Shown here in pieces: positions 1 through 7,994 of a stretch of 64,000 bases of DNA (its first letter is position 1; the number at the start of each line of letters is the position of its first letter). The notes beneath the pieces are model-generated. The model searched no databases and had not been told where the DNA came from. It worked only from the letters and a program-made list of their open reading frames with translations. The stretch covers positions 328,989-392,988 of the forward strand of contig NZ_FOJM01000001.1 of NCBI RefSeq assembly GCF_900111825.1, read 5' to 3'. The DNA is from Pedobacter suwonensis. GTDB taxonomy: Bacteria > Bacteroidota > Bacteroidia > Sphingobacteriales > Sphingobacteriaceae. Made by a program: the position numbers and the translations under genes.

Positions 1-567
1 AACCTGCTTACCCCGGCCAGCGAGAAAGCATGGAAAGAATGGCTAAAAACAGCCAAGTACGCGCCGGTAATGAATATTGAAAATAAACTTTACGAGAAAG
101 CTGCTCCACAAAAATTACCAGGTAACCAATATAACCACGATACCATTGGGATGTTGGCTATTGATGCGAAAGGTAATATTTCTGGTGCCTGTACCACCAG
201 TGGCATGGCTTATAAATTACATGGTAGGATTGGCGATAGTCCGATTATTGGTGCTGGCCTTTATGTAGACAATGAGGTTGGCGGTGCAACCTCAACGGGT
301 GTGGGCGAAGAAGTGGTACGAAATGTGGGTTCTTTTTTAGTAGTAGAGCTCATGCGTCAGGGTTATACTCCGGAAGCAGCCTGTAAGGAGGCGGTGATGC
401 GCATTATCAAAAAGAAGCCCGAAATAGCCAAAAATATTCAGGTTGGGTTTTTAGCCATCAATAAAAAAGGCGAATATGGCGCTTATGCCATCCAACAAGG
501 TTTTAGTTATGCGGTCTGCAATGCGGAAAAACAGGATCTTTTAATCAAAGGCAAAAGTTATTATTAA
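1..567 (+). CDS. N4-(beta-N-acetylglucosaminyl)-L-asparaginase (glycosylasparaginase), C-terminal part
   Basis: The reading frame is open from the first base, so the gene begins left of the window and only about 188 C-terminal residues are present. The enzyme is an Ntn hydrolase that cuts the GlcNAc-asparagine bond of N-glycan remnants. The visible HDTIGM segment holds the Thr that becomes the N-terminal nucleophile after autoproteolysis; it is followed by the family's GRIGDSPIIGAG and TGVGEEVVR stretches, which line the active site. So the whole beta chain and the end of the alpha chain are here. Bacteroidota members are usually secreted, but the signal peptide is outside the window. The gene is followed by cutC on the same strand after a 128-base gap. 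Confidence 0.93.
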   Translation, partial: NLLTPASEKAWKEWLKTAKYAPVMNIENKLYEKAAPQKLPGNQYNHDTIGMLAIDAKGNISGACTTSGMAYKLHGRIGDSPIIGAGLYVDNEVGGATSTGVGEEVVRNVGSFLVVELMRQGYTPEAACKEAVMRIIKKKPEIAKNIQVGFLAINKKGEYGAYAIQQGFSYAVCNAEKQDLLIKGKSYY

Positions 568-695
568 GCTGAGTTCAAATATTTATCTGATTTTAATTTT
601 TAATGGAGACTCGATTTGCAGCATCCTTACTTTTAAATAGACCCTGAAATAAACTTCCGGGTGACGATAAGAACCTTTTCCCGAATCCAAATACC

Positions 696-1478
696 ATGAA
701 TAAAGAAGTAATTCCCTGCTTAGAAGTATGTGCCAATTCTTACCGATCGGCATTGGCTGCCCAAAATGGTGGTGCAAAAAGAGTTGAATTTTGTGATAAC
801 CTGGCAGAAGGTGGCACTACCCCAAGTTATGGTCAGCTGGCACTAGCCAAGAAAAATCTATCCATCGAAATCTGGCCGATTATCCGTCCCCGCGGAGGAG
901 ATTTTTTGTATTCCGAAATGGAATTCGAAATCATGAAAGAAGATATAAAAATTTGTAAATCATTAAATTGCGATGGTGTGGTTATCGGAATACTTAATGC
1001 AGATGGTACAATCGATAAAGAACGTTGCGCTGAACTCATTCAGTTAGCCGAACCTATGGGGGTAGCTTTCCACCGGGCATTTGATATGAGTAACGATATG
1101 GACCAGGCGCTGGAGGATCTGATCTCACTCCAGATCAAAAGGGTGCTTACCTCCGGAGGTGCTTCTTCAGCAATACTGGGCGCGGAAAAAATAGCGCAGT
1201 TGGTAAAAAGGGCAAACGGGCAGATTACCATTATGCCTGGTGCGGGAATCAATGAAAACAATATCAAAACCCTTATTGACCGAACCGGAGCCACACAATT
1301 CCACGCCTCTGCCAAGGCATTTGTTTCCAGTAAAATGGAATTCAGAAACACAGAAACCAAAATGGGCAGTATTGAAGACGAATATCGCTATGAACTCACT
1401 TCAGAAAACAAAGTGAAAGCGTTAGTTGACGTTATTAACAACGCGTTTAATTTAAAAGAAAACATACCTGGCAAATAG
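696..1478 (+). CDS. cutC: CutC family copper homeostasis protein
   Basis: This 260-residue protein has the typical CutC start (LEVCANSYRSALAAQNGGAKRVEFC) pattern, the EGGTTPSYG motif and later IWPIIRPRGGDFLYS, IKRVLTSGG and IMPGAGINENN, which form the strands of a TIM barrel. The length matches the family. CutC is a cytosolic protein linked genetically to copper tolerance; its enzymatic reaction is not established. The start ATG lacks a clear Shine-Dalgarno sequence, as is common in Bacteroidota. It sits downstream of the glycosylasparaginase and may be cotranscribed with it. Confidence 0.93.
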   Translation: MNKEVIPCLEVCANSYRSALAAQNGGAKRVEFCDNLAEGGTTPSYGQLALAKKNLSIEIWPIIRPRGGDFLYSEMEFEIMKEDIKICKSLNCDGVVIGILNADGTIDKERCAELIQLAEPMGVAFHRAFDMSNDMDQALEDLISLQIKRVLTSGGASSAILGAEKIAQLVKRANGQITIMPGAGINENNIKTLIDRTGATQFHASAKAFVSSKMEFRNTETKMGSIEDEYRYELTSENKVKALVDVINNAFNLKENIPGK

Positions 1479-1578
1479 AATATCTCAATCATAGTGATCT
1501 CTACATCAGACATCGCTTCATCGTTCATCATACTATAACGCGAAATGTTATTGCATGGAAATTCGAAACGATCCCGCT

Positions 1579-1971
1579 TTAATCACCACTTCCAGGCACA
1601 TAGTGTAACCCAGGTGTAAGGTAGTGAAGCAAAATCACCCTCGAATAGCGGTAGTTAATTGGCGACAACAATAACACACCTGATAATATCAGCCCAACAT
1701 AGTACCATAGGTTATCATACACCAAATCCAATCCTAAGATATAAGATGCCACGCCGATAGTAATAATTTCAGCAACATTCATGGCATAACTCACAAACAT
1801 GGCTACATAGAAAAATCCTGGTTCGCGCTCAAATTTCAGATTACAATGCGGACAGTGAACATTTGTTTTTTGCAACGTGAACGAATAAGCATTTCCTGTA
1901 AAAATATCTCCTTTGCGGCACCTCGGACACTTACATTGCAAAAAAGCCTGGAATTTCGATAACTCAGCCAT
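1579..1971 (-). CDS. DUF983 family membrane protein with zinc-ribbon-like N-terminus
   Basis: The 130-residue protein opens with two CPxC pairs (CPRC near residue 16 and CPHC near residue 40), which probably bind zinc, followed by two predicted membrane segments (about residues 53-75 and 85-105). This order matches DUF983, common in Bacteroidota and Alphaproteobacteria. The molecular role is unknown. The gene stands alone on the minus strand between cutC (convergent) and a CRP-type regulator. Confidence 0.8.
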   Translation of the reverse strand: MAELSKFQAFLQCKCPRCRKGDIFTGNAYSFTLQKTNVHCPHCNLKFEREPGFFYVAMFVSYAMNVAEIITIGVASYILGLDLVYDNLWYYVGLILSGVLLLSPINYRYSRVILLHYLTPGLHYVPGSGD

Positions 1972-2129
1972 AATCTCCTGATTTGATAGTACAAAGATAA
2001 GCCTTAGATTATTCAGTAATTTATGATCTAAGTCATGTTTTAAGCATTAGCTTAATGTTTCAACGGGTTATTGTTCATTTTATTGACTATATACCTATTG
2101 ATCAGGAAGGTAGAGCAAGCCAAATGTTG

Positions 2130-2711
2130 CTAAACTTTAACAATTTTTCCTTTTACCGTTTTGATCAGGCCCTTTTCGACCAATAGTTTCGTTCCCCTGA
2201 TCACCGTTTCTACCCGTAAACCAGTCATGTCAGCTAATTCCTGTCGTGTTACTTTTAAACTTTCGCCTACGTTCATGTCATTGAGGAGGTAATTGATGAT
2301 GGTTAACAGGCGATGATCAGCCTTTTCGCTCGCCAGCTCTTCCAGCATCATCGATTTATAAAATAACCGTTTACTTAGCGTACGGATCAGCTCCATGCTA
2401 AAATCAGACTCGTTTTTAATTAATTCGAAAAAATCTTCCTTATTTACCGCAATAAGCTGTGAGTCTTTATTGGCAATGGTAAAAGCTAAGTAAGGCCGAT
2501 CAATTAACATGGCTGGTTCACCAAAATATTGCCCGGCTTTGAAAACGCCCTGAATAAATTCCTTTCCTTCATCACTCACCGTAACCATGCGCACCTCACC
2601 CGATTTAATAAAATACACAAAGCGGGGCTGCATGCCGGGTTCGTAAATCACCGAATCTTTGGGATAATTTTTGAGTTTTAGACCTTTATCAATCAGTTTT
2701 TGAATGTTCAT
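2130..2711 (-). CDS. Crp/Fnr family transcriptional regulator
   Basis: Residues 1-115 form a cyclic-nucleotide-binding-like beta roll (GEVRMVTVSDEGKEF; GQYFGEPAML), and residues 140-193 form a winged helix (TRQELADMTGLRVETVIRG). The recognition helix reads E-T-V-I-R and so lacks the E-x-x-S-R of FNR/FixK proteins. The beta roll has a GEP motif but no Arg/Ser pattern that would convince me of cAMP binding. At 193 residues it is a little shorter than E. coli CRP. Targets cannot be told from the context. Confidence 0.88.
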   Translation of the reverse strand: MNIQKLIDKGLKLKNYPKDSVIYEPGMQPRFVYFIKSGEVRMVTVSDEGKEFIQGVFKAGQYFGEPAMLIDRPYLAFTIANKDSQLIAVNKEDFFELIKNESDFSMELIRTLSKRLFYKSMMLEELASEKADHRLLTIINYLLNDMNVGESLKVTRQELADMTGLRVETVIRGTKLLVEKGLIKTVKGKIVKV

Positions 2712-2860
2712 TGGTTCGCGGGCTTTGGCGAAATAGTATGTATCTATATCATTTTAAAATACCGATTTAGGAATACGTCGTAAAAAACCACATATACATA
2801 AACACAACGGTACTATTTAAAGATTCTTCATTGCATCCGGCATGACAAAGCTAAAGAAAA

Positions 2861-3847
2861 CTATCCCAGCGTTTCTTTCATTAAACGGGTATAAAACTCT
2901 TTCAGGGTAATGCCCATTGCGGCGACTTGCTGTGGAATAAAACTGGTGGCTGTTTGTCCGGGAATGGTATTGATTTCTATAAAATAAAATTTACCGGATC
3001 CTTCTTCGAGAAAGTAATCAATGCGCACCACGCCCCTACAGTTCAACCTCCGATACACATCTTTTACCACCTGCTGCACACGGCTTAACTCTTCAGCATC
3101 CATTCTGCCTGGCGTAATTTCTTCCGTTGCACCTGGGGTATATTTGGCTTCAAAATCGAAAAACTCATTCTGCGGAATCACTTCCGTTGAAGGTAAAACA
3201 ATCACTTTGCCTTCTGAACCAAAAATGCCGACCGAGAATTCCCTGCCGCTCACAAATTCCTCAATTAAAACTTGGTTATCCTCTTTAAAGGCTTTTTCAA
3301 TGGCTTCTTCCAGATCATCAGCATGTTTTACCTTACTCATTCCAATGCTGCTGCCCCCGCTATTGGGTTTAACGAAATAAGGCAAGCGTAAATCCCGCTT
3401 AATCTGCACTAAATCATGGTTTCCACCTTTAAATATCTGAACAGATTTTGCAGTGAACAGGTTTTCAATGCCATTTACAATAGCTTTGGTATAACCTTTA
3501 TTCATGGTAATGGACGAAGTTAATGCATCACAGGTGGTATACGGAATGCCCAGCATATCAAAATAGCCCTGTAATTTTCCATCCTCACCGGGAGAACCAT
3601 GTATGGCAATAAAAACGCCGTCAAATTTAATTTTTCTTCCGTCCAGCGTTAAGGAGAAATCATTTTTATCAATTTCAATTTTAACAGAATCGGCAGGCTC
3701 ATAAAACCAGCCTTTCTCGTTTAGCATAATCTTATACACATCGTATAAATTTGGATCGATATGCTGAGCAATGGTGGCTGCGCTTTTTACTGAAACAACC
3801 CATTCGCCTGTGGTACCGCCTGTTAACAATGCTATCGTTTTCTTCAT
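2861..3847 (-). CDS. ddl: D-alanine--D-alanine ligase
   Basis: This cytosolic ATP-grasp enzyme makes the D-Ala-D-Ala dipeptide of peptidoglycan. I chose the ATG at 3847, which starts the first beta strand (MKKTIALLTGGTTGEWVVS) and gives 328 residues, the usual length; an upstream ATG at 3895 would add a poorly fitting 16-residue leader. Visible motifs are the IHGSPGEDGKLQG substrate loop, KPNSGGSSIG, the metal- and phosphate-binding FIEINTIPG, and a C-terminal helix. It is divergent from the PASTA gene at 4048, itself a peptidoglycan-binding protein, so the neighbourhood is cell-wall related. Confidence 0.96.
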   Translation of the reverse strand: MKKTIALLTGGTTGEWVVSVKSAATIAQHIDPNLYDVYKIMLNEKGWFYEPADSVKIEIDKNDFSLTLDGRKIKFDGVFIAIHGSPGEDGKLQGYFDMLGIPYTTCDALTSSITMNKGYTKAIVNGIENLFTAKSVQIFKGGNHDLVQIKRDLRLPYFVKPNSGGSSIGMSKVKHADDLEEAIEKAFKEDNQVLIEEFVSGREFSVGIFGSEGKVIVLPSTEVIPQNEFFDFEAKYTPGATEEITPGRMDAEELSRVQQVVKDVYRRLNCRGVVRIDYFLEEGSGKFYFIEINTIPGQTATSFIPQQVAAMGITLKEFYTRLMKETLG

Positions 3848-4009
3848 GTTAAAAATCCTTTTATAAATAGAAATTGAATATAAATATATCCTCAAAAATA
3901 TAAATATCTTTGTGCTTTAGTATGCCTGGATGAGAATTATTGAAAGCGTGTGATTGAACGATTGAGTGAAGAAATAGATTCGATCATCCCATCCATCATT
4001 TAAAATAGT

Positions 4010-4017
4010 TACATTTG
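4010..4017 (+). promoter_or_regulatory. Candidate -7 element (TACATTTG) for the PASTA/mltG transcript
   Basis: TACATTTG fits the Bacteroidota -7 consensus TAnnTTTG and lies 30 bases before the PASTA start codon. I see no convincing TTTG at the -33 position, so this is weak. Confidence 0.3.
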
Positions 4018-4047
4018 AGCTTGTACGCATAACCCAAATTAAGATTC

Positions 4048-4818
4048 ATGTCTAAATTTATAGAGTATTTAAAAACCAAATCGTTTAGAAACAACATTTT
4101 AGCCGCTATAGTAACAGTTATAGTTCTTTTATTGATTGCTTTTTTTAGTTTAAGATATTATACCAAACACGGCCAGGGCCTTAATGTACCGATGGTAAAA
4201 GGTTTGTCTTTCGAGCAGGCTGTGAAGAAACTGGAAGATGCCGGGCTAAAATATGAAGTAGATTCTGTTTTTATCATGGATCAGCCTCCTGGAATAGTGA
4301 TTGATCAGGATCCTGACCCCAATACTTTCGTTAAAGATAACCGAACCATTTATTTAACCATTAACGCGGGCAAAACACCGAATACAAAATTCCCTGATAT
4401 TGCGTTTAAAACACTAAGAGAAGCACAGGCGATTATAGAGAGTTCGAGATTAAAACTTGGCGATACTACCTATAAACCTGATGTAAGCCGTGATGTGGTA
4501 TTAGAAGCTTCTTTTGGCGGCCAACCAATCACAGCGGGACAAATAGTGCCTGTTGGGTCAAGGATTAACCTGGTATTGGGTGATGGACGTGGAAACGAAG
4601 AAGTAGATATTCCGCAACTGATGGGCTTAACCATTGATGAAGCTAAATTTAGCTTGAGGGGATCGAACCTAAGTTTAGGCAATATCCTGTACGATGGGCC
4701 GATTACCGATAGTGCTGCAGCCATTATTGTTAAACAAGACCCGATGCTGCTTGATTCGGTAACCAAAGTGCCTATAGGCACCAGAATTAATATTACGCTA
4801 TCTAACAAACAACCATAA
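4048..4818 (+). CDS. PASTA domain-containing membrane protein
   Basis: A short cytoplasmic N-terminus, one membrane segment (about residues 18-38) and three successive PASTA repeats (about 44-110, 115-180 and 187-256) make up this 256-residue protein. Each repeat has the pattern VP/IP-x-x-x-G-x-x-x-x-x-A. PASTA domains bind peptidoglycan or muropeptides in the periplasm. There is no kinase or transpeptidase domain, which is usual for the Bacteroidota proteins encoded beside ddl. It lies 19 bases upstream of mltG and may be cotranscribed with it. Confidence 0.9.
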   Translation: MSKFIEYLKTKSFRNNILAAIVTVIVLLLIAFFSLRYYTKHGQGLNVPMVKGLSFEQAVKKLEDAGLKYEVDSVFIMDQPPGIVIDQDPDPNTFVKDNRTIYLTINAGKTPNTKFPDIAFKTLREAQAIIESSRLKLGDTTYKPDVSRDVVLEASFGGQPITAGQIVPVGSRINLVLGDGRGNEEVDIPQLMGLTIDEAKFSLRGSNLSLGNILYDGPITDSAAAIIVKQDPMLLDSVTKVPIGTRINITLSNKQP

Positions 4819-4837
4819 ACACGTATCTTAATTACAG

Positions 4838-5893
4838 ATGACTGAAGTAGAAAAAAAAAATATGAGTACAGGCAAAAAAGCAGCGTTCGTGATTGCGCTT
4901 ATAGTTGTCTTAATTGCCGGTTACTTTACATTGAATATTTACAGGCTTTACTTTGCCCCTAACGTTACCGAAAATCAAAAATACTTATACATCAAAACCG
5001 GAAGTAATTTTGATGATCTGGTTTCGGAAATCAAAAAGAAAGATCTCTTAAATAGCGTTTCTTCTTTTACAGCTGCCGCGCGGAAAATGAATTTAGCTGC
5101 AAGCGTTAAACCAGGCCGTTACCGCCTGAAAAAAGGGATGACCAACCGGACTTTAATTAACATGATCAAAGCTGGAAACCAGGATCCCGTTAAATTGAAA
5201 TTCCAAAACATCCGTAAAAAAGAAAACTTTGCTGCCTACCTGGCCAACAATCTGGAAGCTGATTCGCTAAGTTTTATCAAAGTACTGGATTCTACAGCGC
5301 TGATCAGCAAGTATGGCTTTAATCAGGATAATGTGTATGCCATGTTCATTCCGAACACTTATGAAATGTACTGGAATGTTTCACCGGTCGATTTTTTTGA
5401 GCGCATGCACAAGGAATACGAAAAATTCTGGACAGCAGACCGCAAACAAAAAGCTGCAAGTTTAAACCTTACACCAGCTCAGGTGTACACTTTGGCTTCA
5501 ATCGTTGATGCTGAGGCACTTTATGATAAGGAAATGCCGATTATAGCAGGTTTGTATTTAAACCGTTTAAATAAAGGCATATTGCTTCAGGCAGATCCGA
5601 CGGTGATTTTTGCCAATAACGATTTTACAGTGAAAAGAGTAACCGGAAAATTATTGCAGGTACAATCGCTTTATAACACATATAAATATGCGGGTTTACC
5701 TCCAGGACCGATTATGATGCCGAGTATAAACGCCATTGATGCTGTACTGAACCGCGACAACAACGATTACATTTACATGTGTGCCAAGGAAGATTTCTCG
5801 GGTTACCATAACTTTGCCGAAACCAAAGAAGAACATGAGGTTAATGCACGGAAATACCGCGAGGCCTTAAACAAAAGAAATATATTTAAATAA
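4838..5893 (+). CDS. mltG: Endolytic transglycosylase MltG
   Basis: MltG cuts nascent glycan strands in the periplasm and sets their length. The protein has a short cytoplasmic N-terminus, a membrane anchor (about residues 13-35), a LysM-like region and the YceG domain. The catalytic segment reads ASIVDAEALYDKEMP where many homologues have SIVE(K/E)ET; the second acidic residue (Glu) aligns with the catalytic Glu of E. coli MltG and is kept, while the first is Asp. The family motifs LQADPTVIF, YNTYKYAGLPPGPI and YHNFAETKEEH are present. The start could instead be the ATG eight codons in. The stop overlaps the next start as TAATG, implying translational coupling. Confidence 0.94.
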   Translation: MTEVEKKNMSTGKKAAFVIALIVVLIAGYFTLNIYRLYFAPNVTENQKYLYIKTGSNFDDLVSEIKKKDLLNSVSSFTAAARKMNLAASVKPGRYRLKKGMTNRTLINMIKAGNQDPVKLKFQNIRKKENFAAYLANNLEADSLSFIKVLDSTALISKYGFNQDNVYAMFIPNTYEMYWNVSPVDFFERMHKEYEKFWTADRKQKAASLNLTPAQVYTLASIVDAEALYDKEMPIIAGLYLNRLNKGILLQADPTVIFANNDFTVKRVTGKLLQVQSLYNTYKYAGLPPGPIMMPSINAIDAVLNRDNNDYIYMCAKEDFSGYHNFAETKEEHEVNARKYREALNKRNIFK

Positions 5894-6300
5894 TGTTCAG
5901 TCACAGTACAAAAATCAGGGTTCGTTATGGCGAAACCGACCAGATGGGTTATATGTATTATGGCAATTATGCCCAGTACTACGAAGTAGGCCGGGTAGAA
6001 ATGTTGCGCAGTTTAGGCATGAGCTATAGCTCAATGGAAGCTGCCGGGATTATGATGCCTGTGTTGGAACTAAAGTGCAAATACATTAAACCTGCCCTTT
6101 ACGATCAGGAAATTACTGTAAAAACCATCATCAAAACCTTGCCAGGTGTCAGGATCTTTTTTGAGTACGAACTTTATAATGAAAAGGAAGAACTGATTAA
6201 CATTGGTTCAACCACGCTGGTATTTGTTGACATGAAGAAAAATAAACCGACAAATCCACCCGAAAATTTTATGGAGAAATTATCGGTGTTTTTTAATTAA
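5893..6300 (+). CDS. Acyl-CoA thioesterase, YbgC/4-hydroxybenzoyl-CoA thioesterase type
   Basis: This 135-residue single hotdog-fold protein begins with the family pattern (RVRYGETDQMGYMYYGNYAQYYEVGRVEML in outline), where the Asp of TDQMG is the likely catalytic residue. YbgC-like enzymes hydrolyse acyl-CoA in the cytosol; the chain preference cannot be read from the sequence. The gene overlaps the mltG stop by one base and is seven bases from the YihY gene, so the row from 4048 to 7297 looks like one operon. Confidence 0.9.
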   Translation: MFSHSTKIRVRYGETDQMGYMYYGNYAQYYEVGRVEMLRSLGMSYSSMEAAGIMMPVLELKCKYIKPALYDQEITVKTIIKTLPGVRIFFEYELYNEKEELINIGSTTLVFVDMKKNKPTNPPENFMEKLSVFFN

Positions 6301-6307
6301 TCAAATA

Positions 6308-7297
6308 ATGGAATGGTTACACCGGCAGCTATTAAACCTTAAGCTCTATTCTAGATTTATTGAATGGACCAAAGGATGTATTTTGCCTGGTTTTAGCCCT
6401 CTTCCGTTATATACTGTAGCTACATTTTTCTTTCGTGAAATCGGAAAAGATGCATTGGTAAACAAGTCATCATCTTTGGCGTACAGTTTTATGCTGGCCA
6501 TTTTCCCGGGGATTATCTTCTTGTTCACCTTAATTCCTTTTATTCCCATTAAAGGTTTCCAGGATCAGCTTTTAAATTTAATCCAGCTGGTATTGCCGCA
6601 CAATGCATTTGACGCCTTTGAAGCGACATTGAAAGACATCATTAAAAATCAAAACCGGGGTTTATTATCTTTTGGTTTTTTATCGGCGCTGTTTTTTGCT
6701 ACCAACGGGGTTAAAAACCTGATGAAGGCTTTTAATAAATCATCCTTAATCATCGAAACCAGAAGCTGGATCAAACAACGTTTAATCGCGCTTATACTTA
6801 CCTTGATTATCTGTTTTTCCATCATCATTTGCATCAGTGCGATGGCCTTAGGTGAAATCCTGCTCAACAAAATCAATGATGAACTGCACCTGAAAGACAA
6901 TTTTTTGAGTTATACCATCAAATTTACCCGTTGGGCCTTATTGGCCATCCTTTATTTCATTACCATCTCTATTTTATACCGCTACGGACCCTCACATACA
7001 AAAAAATGGCGCCTATTTAGTGCGGGTTCCTGGCTGGCTACCATCCTGGCCTTTCTTACCATCTGGGGATTTTCTTTTTACATTAACCATTTCGCGTCCT
7101 ATAATAAGGTGTATGGCTCTATCGGCACATTAATCGTAGTGATGATCTGGCTTTACCTCAATTCGCTCATTTTATTGATTGGTTTCGAACTGAATGCCAG
7201 TGTTGATGTAAGTAAACGGAGTGTGAAAATTATCCGCCCGACGTTCAATTTGTTCAAAAAATCGGAGCCGATTGAAGAAAATATACAGAAGAAATAA
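6308..7297 (+). CDS. YihY/BrkB family inner-membrane protein
   Basis: The 329-residue protein has about six membrane segments and the YihY signature features: SSSLAYSFMLAIFPGIIFLF near residue 58, then GLLSFGFLSALFFATNGVKNLMKAFN and, near the C-terminus, GSIGTLIVVMIWLYLNSLILLIGFELNA. The family was once annotated as ribonuclease BN in error; its real function is unknown, possibly transport or envelope-related. It is the last gene of the preceding operon. Confidence 0.9.
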   Translation: MEWLHRQLLNLKLYSRFIEWTKGCILPGFSPLPLYTVATFFFREIGKDALVNKSSSLAYSFMLAIFPGIIFLFTLIPFIPIKGFQDQLLNLIQLVLPHNAFDAFEATLKDIIKNQNRGLLSFGFLSALFFATNGVKNLMKAFNKSSLIIETRSWIKQRLIALILTLIICFSIIICISAMALGEILLNKINDELHLKDNFLSYTIKFTRWALLAILYFITISILYRYGPSHTKKWRLFSAGSWLATILAFLTIWGFSFYINHFASYNKVYGSIGTLIVVMIWLYLNSLILLIGFELNASVDVSKRSVKIIRPTFNLFKKSEPIEENIQKK

Positions 7298-7356
7298 TTT
7301 TTTCTCCCTCTGTGTTAAGTAATTATCAAGTTTATATAAAAAAAAAGCTTTCCGAG

Positions 7357-7387
7357 TTTGCAGAGTTAAGCTGAGTTTGTACTTTTG
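7357..7387 (+). promoter_or_regulatory. Bacteroidota-type promoter of tRNA-Ser
   Basis: TTTG at 7357-7360 and TACTTTTG at 7380-7387 are separated by 19 bases and match the Bacteroidota housekeeping consensus TTTG-N19/21-TAnnTTTG. Transcription would start about five bases on, essentially at the first base of the tRNA. Confidence 0.7.
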
Positions 7388-7391
7388 CAGC

Positions 7392-7476
7392 GGAGAGCTG
7401 GCAGAGTGGTCGAATGCGGCAGTCTTGAAAACTGTTGACTGTAACAGGTCCGGGGGTTCGAATCCCTCGCTCTCCG
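7392..7476 (+). tRNA. tRNA-Ser, anticodon TGA
   Basis: The acceptor arms GGAGAGC (7392-7398) and GCTCTCC (7469-7475) pair fully, with discriminator G at 7476. The anticodon loop CTTGAAA (7424-7430) holds TGA at 7426-7428, the T arm contains GGTTCGAATCC, and a long variable arm is present, as expected for serine. CCA is not encoded (GCATC follows). Confidence 0.96.
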
Positions 7477-7480
7477 CATC

Positions 7481-7517
7481 AAAAAAAGGAAGAATTAAAT
7501 TAATTCTTCCTTTTTTT
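7481..7517 (+). terminator. Rho-independent-like terminator after tRNA-Ser
   Basis: An almost perfect inverted repeat, AAAAAAAGGAAGAATTAA paired with TTAATTCTTCCTTTTTTT, ends in a run of seven T. It sits five bases after the tRNA and separates it from the kinase gene at 7548. Confidence 0.85.
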
Positions 7518-7547
7518 GTATATATACGAGGCCGAATCTTTAGGAGA

Positions 7548-7994
7548 ATGGAAGCAATTATATTTTGTGGCATCCAGGCGACTGGAAAAACCACTTTTTT
7601 TAAAGAGCGGTTTTTTAAAACGCATGTACATATTTCCTTGGACTTATTAAACACGAGGAATAAAGAACTCAGATTTATTGAAACCTGCATCCTTACTTCT
7701 CAGCCTTTCGTGATAGATAATACGAACCCCTCTATAGAAGAGAGAGCAAAGTACATCAGCATTGCCAGAGCAAACAAATTCAAAGTAATCGGCTATTATT
7801 TTCAATCCAAATTAAGTAATGCTGTCGATCGTAATAATCAGCGCGTTGGTAAAGAGAAAATCCCTGAGATTGGTATAAGAGGAACTTTTAAAAGGTTAAA
7901 TTTACCATCAATTAGTGAGGGCTTTGATGAACTTTATTATGTGAGTGCTGAGAATGATATATTTATTATAAAACCATGGTCAGATGAAGTTTAA
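7548..7994 (+). CDS. P-loop kinase, polynucleotide 5'-kinase-like (AAA family ATPase)
   Basis: This 148-residue protein has a Walker A loop at residues 8-15 (GIQATGKT), the Asp-Asn-Thr-Asn motif near residue 60 (IDNTNPS), an arginine-containing lid (AVDRNNQRV) and the C-terminal FDELYYV strand. The arrangement resembles the 5'-kinase domain of T4 Pnk/PNKP. An open frame runs upstream through the tRNA, but ATG 7548 is preceded by AGGAG at 7542-7546, an unusually clear ribosome binding site here, and begins at the first beta strand. Its end overlaps the Thg1-like gene by 11 bases, so the two are coupled. I infer that it phosphorylates RNA 5' ends for the neighbouring Thg1-like polymerase; a nucleoside or zeta-toxin-type kinase remains possible. 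Confidence 0.8.
   Translation: MEAIIFCGIQATGKTTFFKERFFKTHVHISLDLLNTRNKELRFIETCILTSQPFVIDNTNPSIEERAKYISIARANKFKVIGYYFQSKLSNAVDRNNQRVGKEKIPEIGIRGTFKRLNLPSISEGFDELYYVSAENDIFIIKPWSDEV

Noticed and set aside
4838..5893. MltG lacking its catalytic Glu (SIVDAE in place of SIVEKE)
   Set aside because: Only the first acidic residue differs (Asp for Glu); the Glu that aligns with the catalytic residue is retained.
6649..6900. Open frames antisense to yihY, ccoNO, thrS and other genes
   Set aside because: They are shadows of strongly coding genes and show no motif or homology of their own.
7377..7547. Longer N-terminus of the kinase gene through the tRNA
   Set aside because: It would translate tRNA-Ser and its terminator; ATG 7548 has a good ribosome binding site and begins at the first beta strand.
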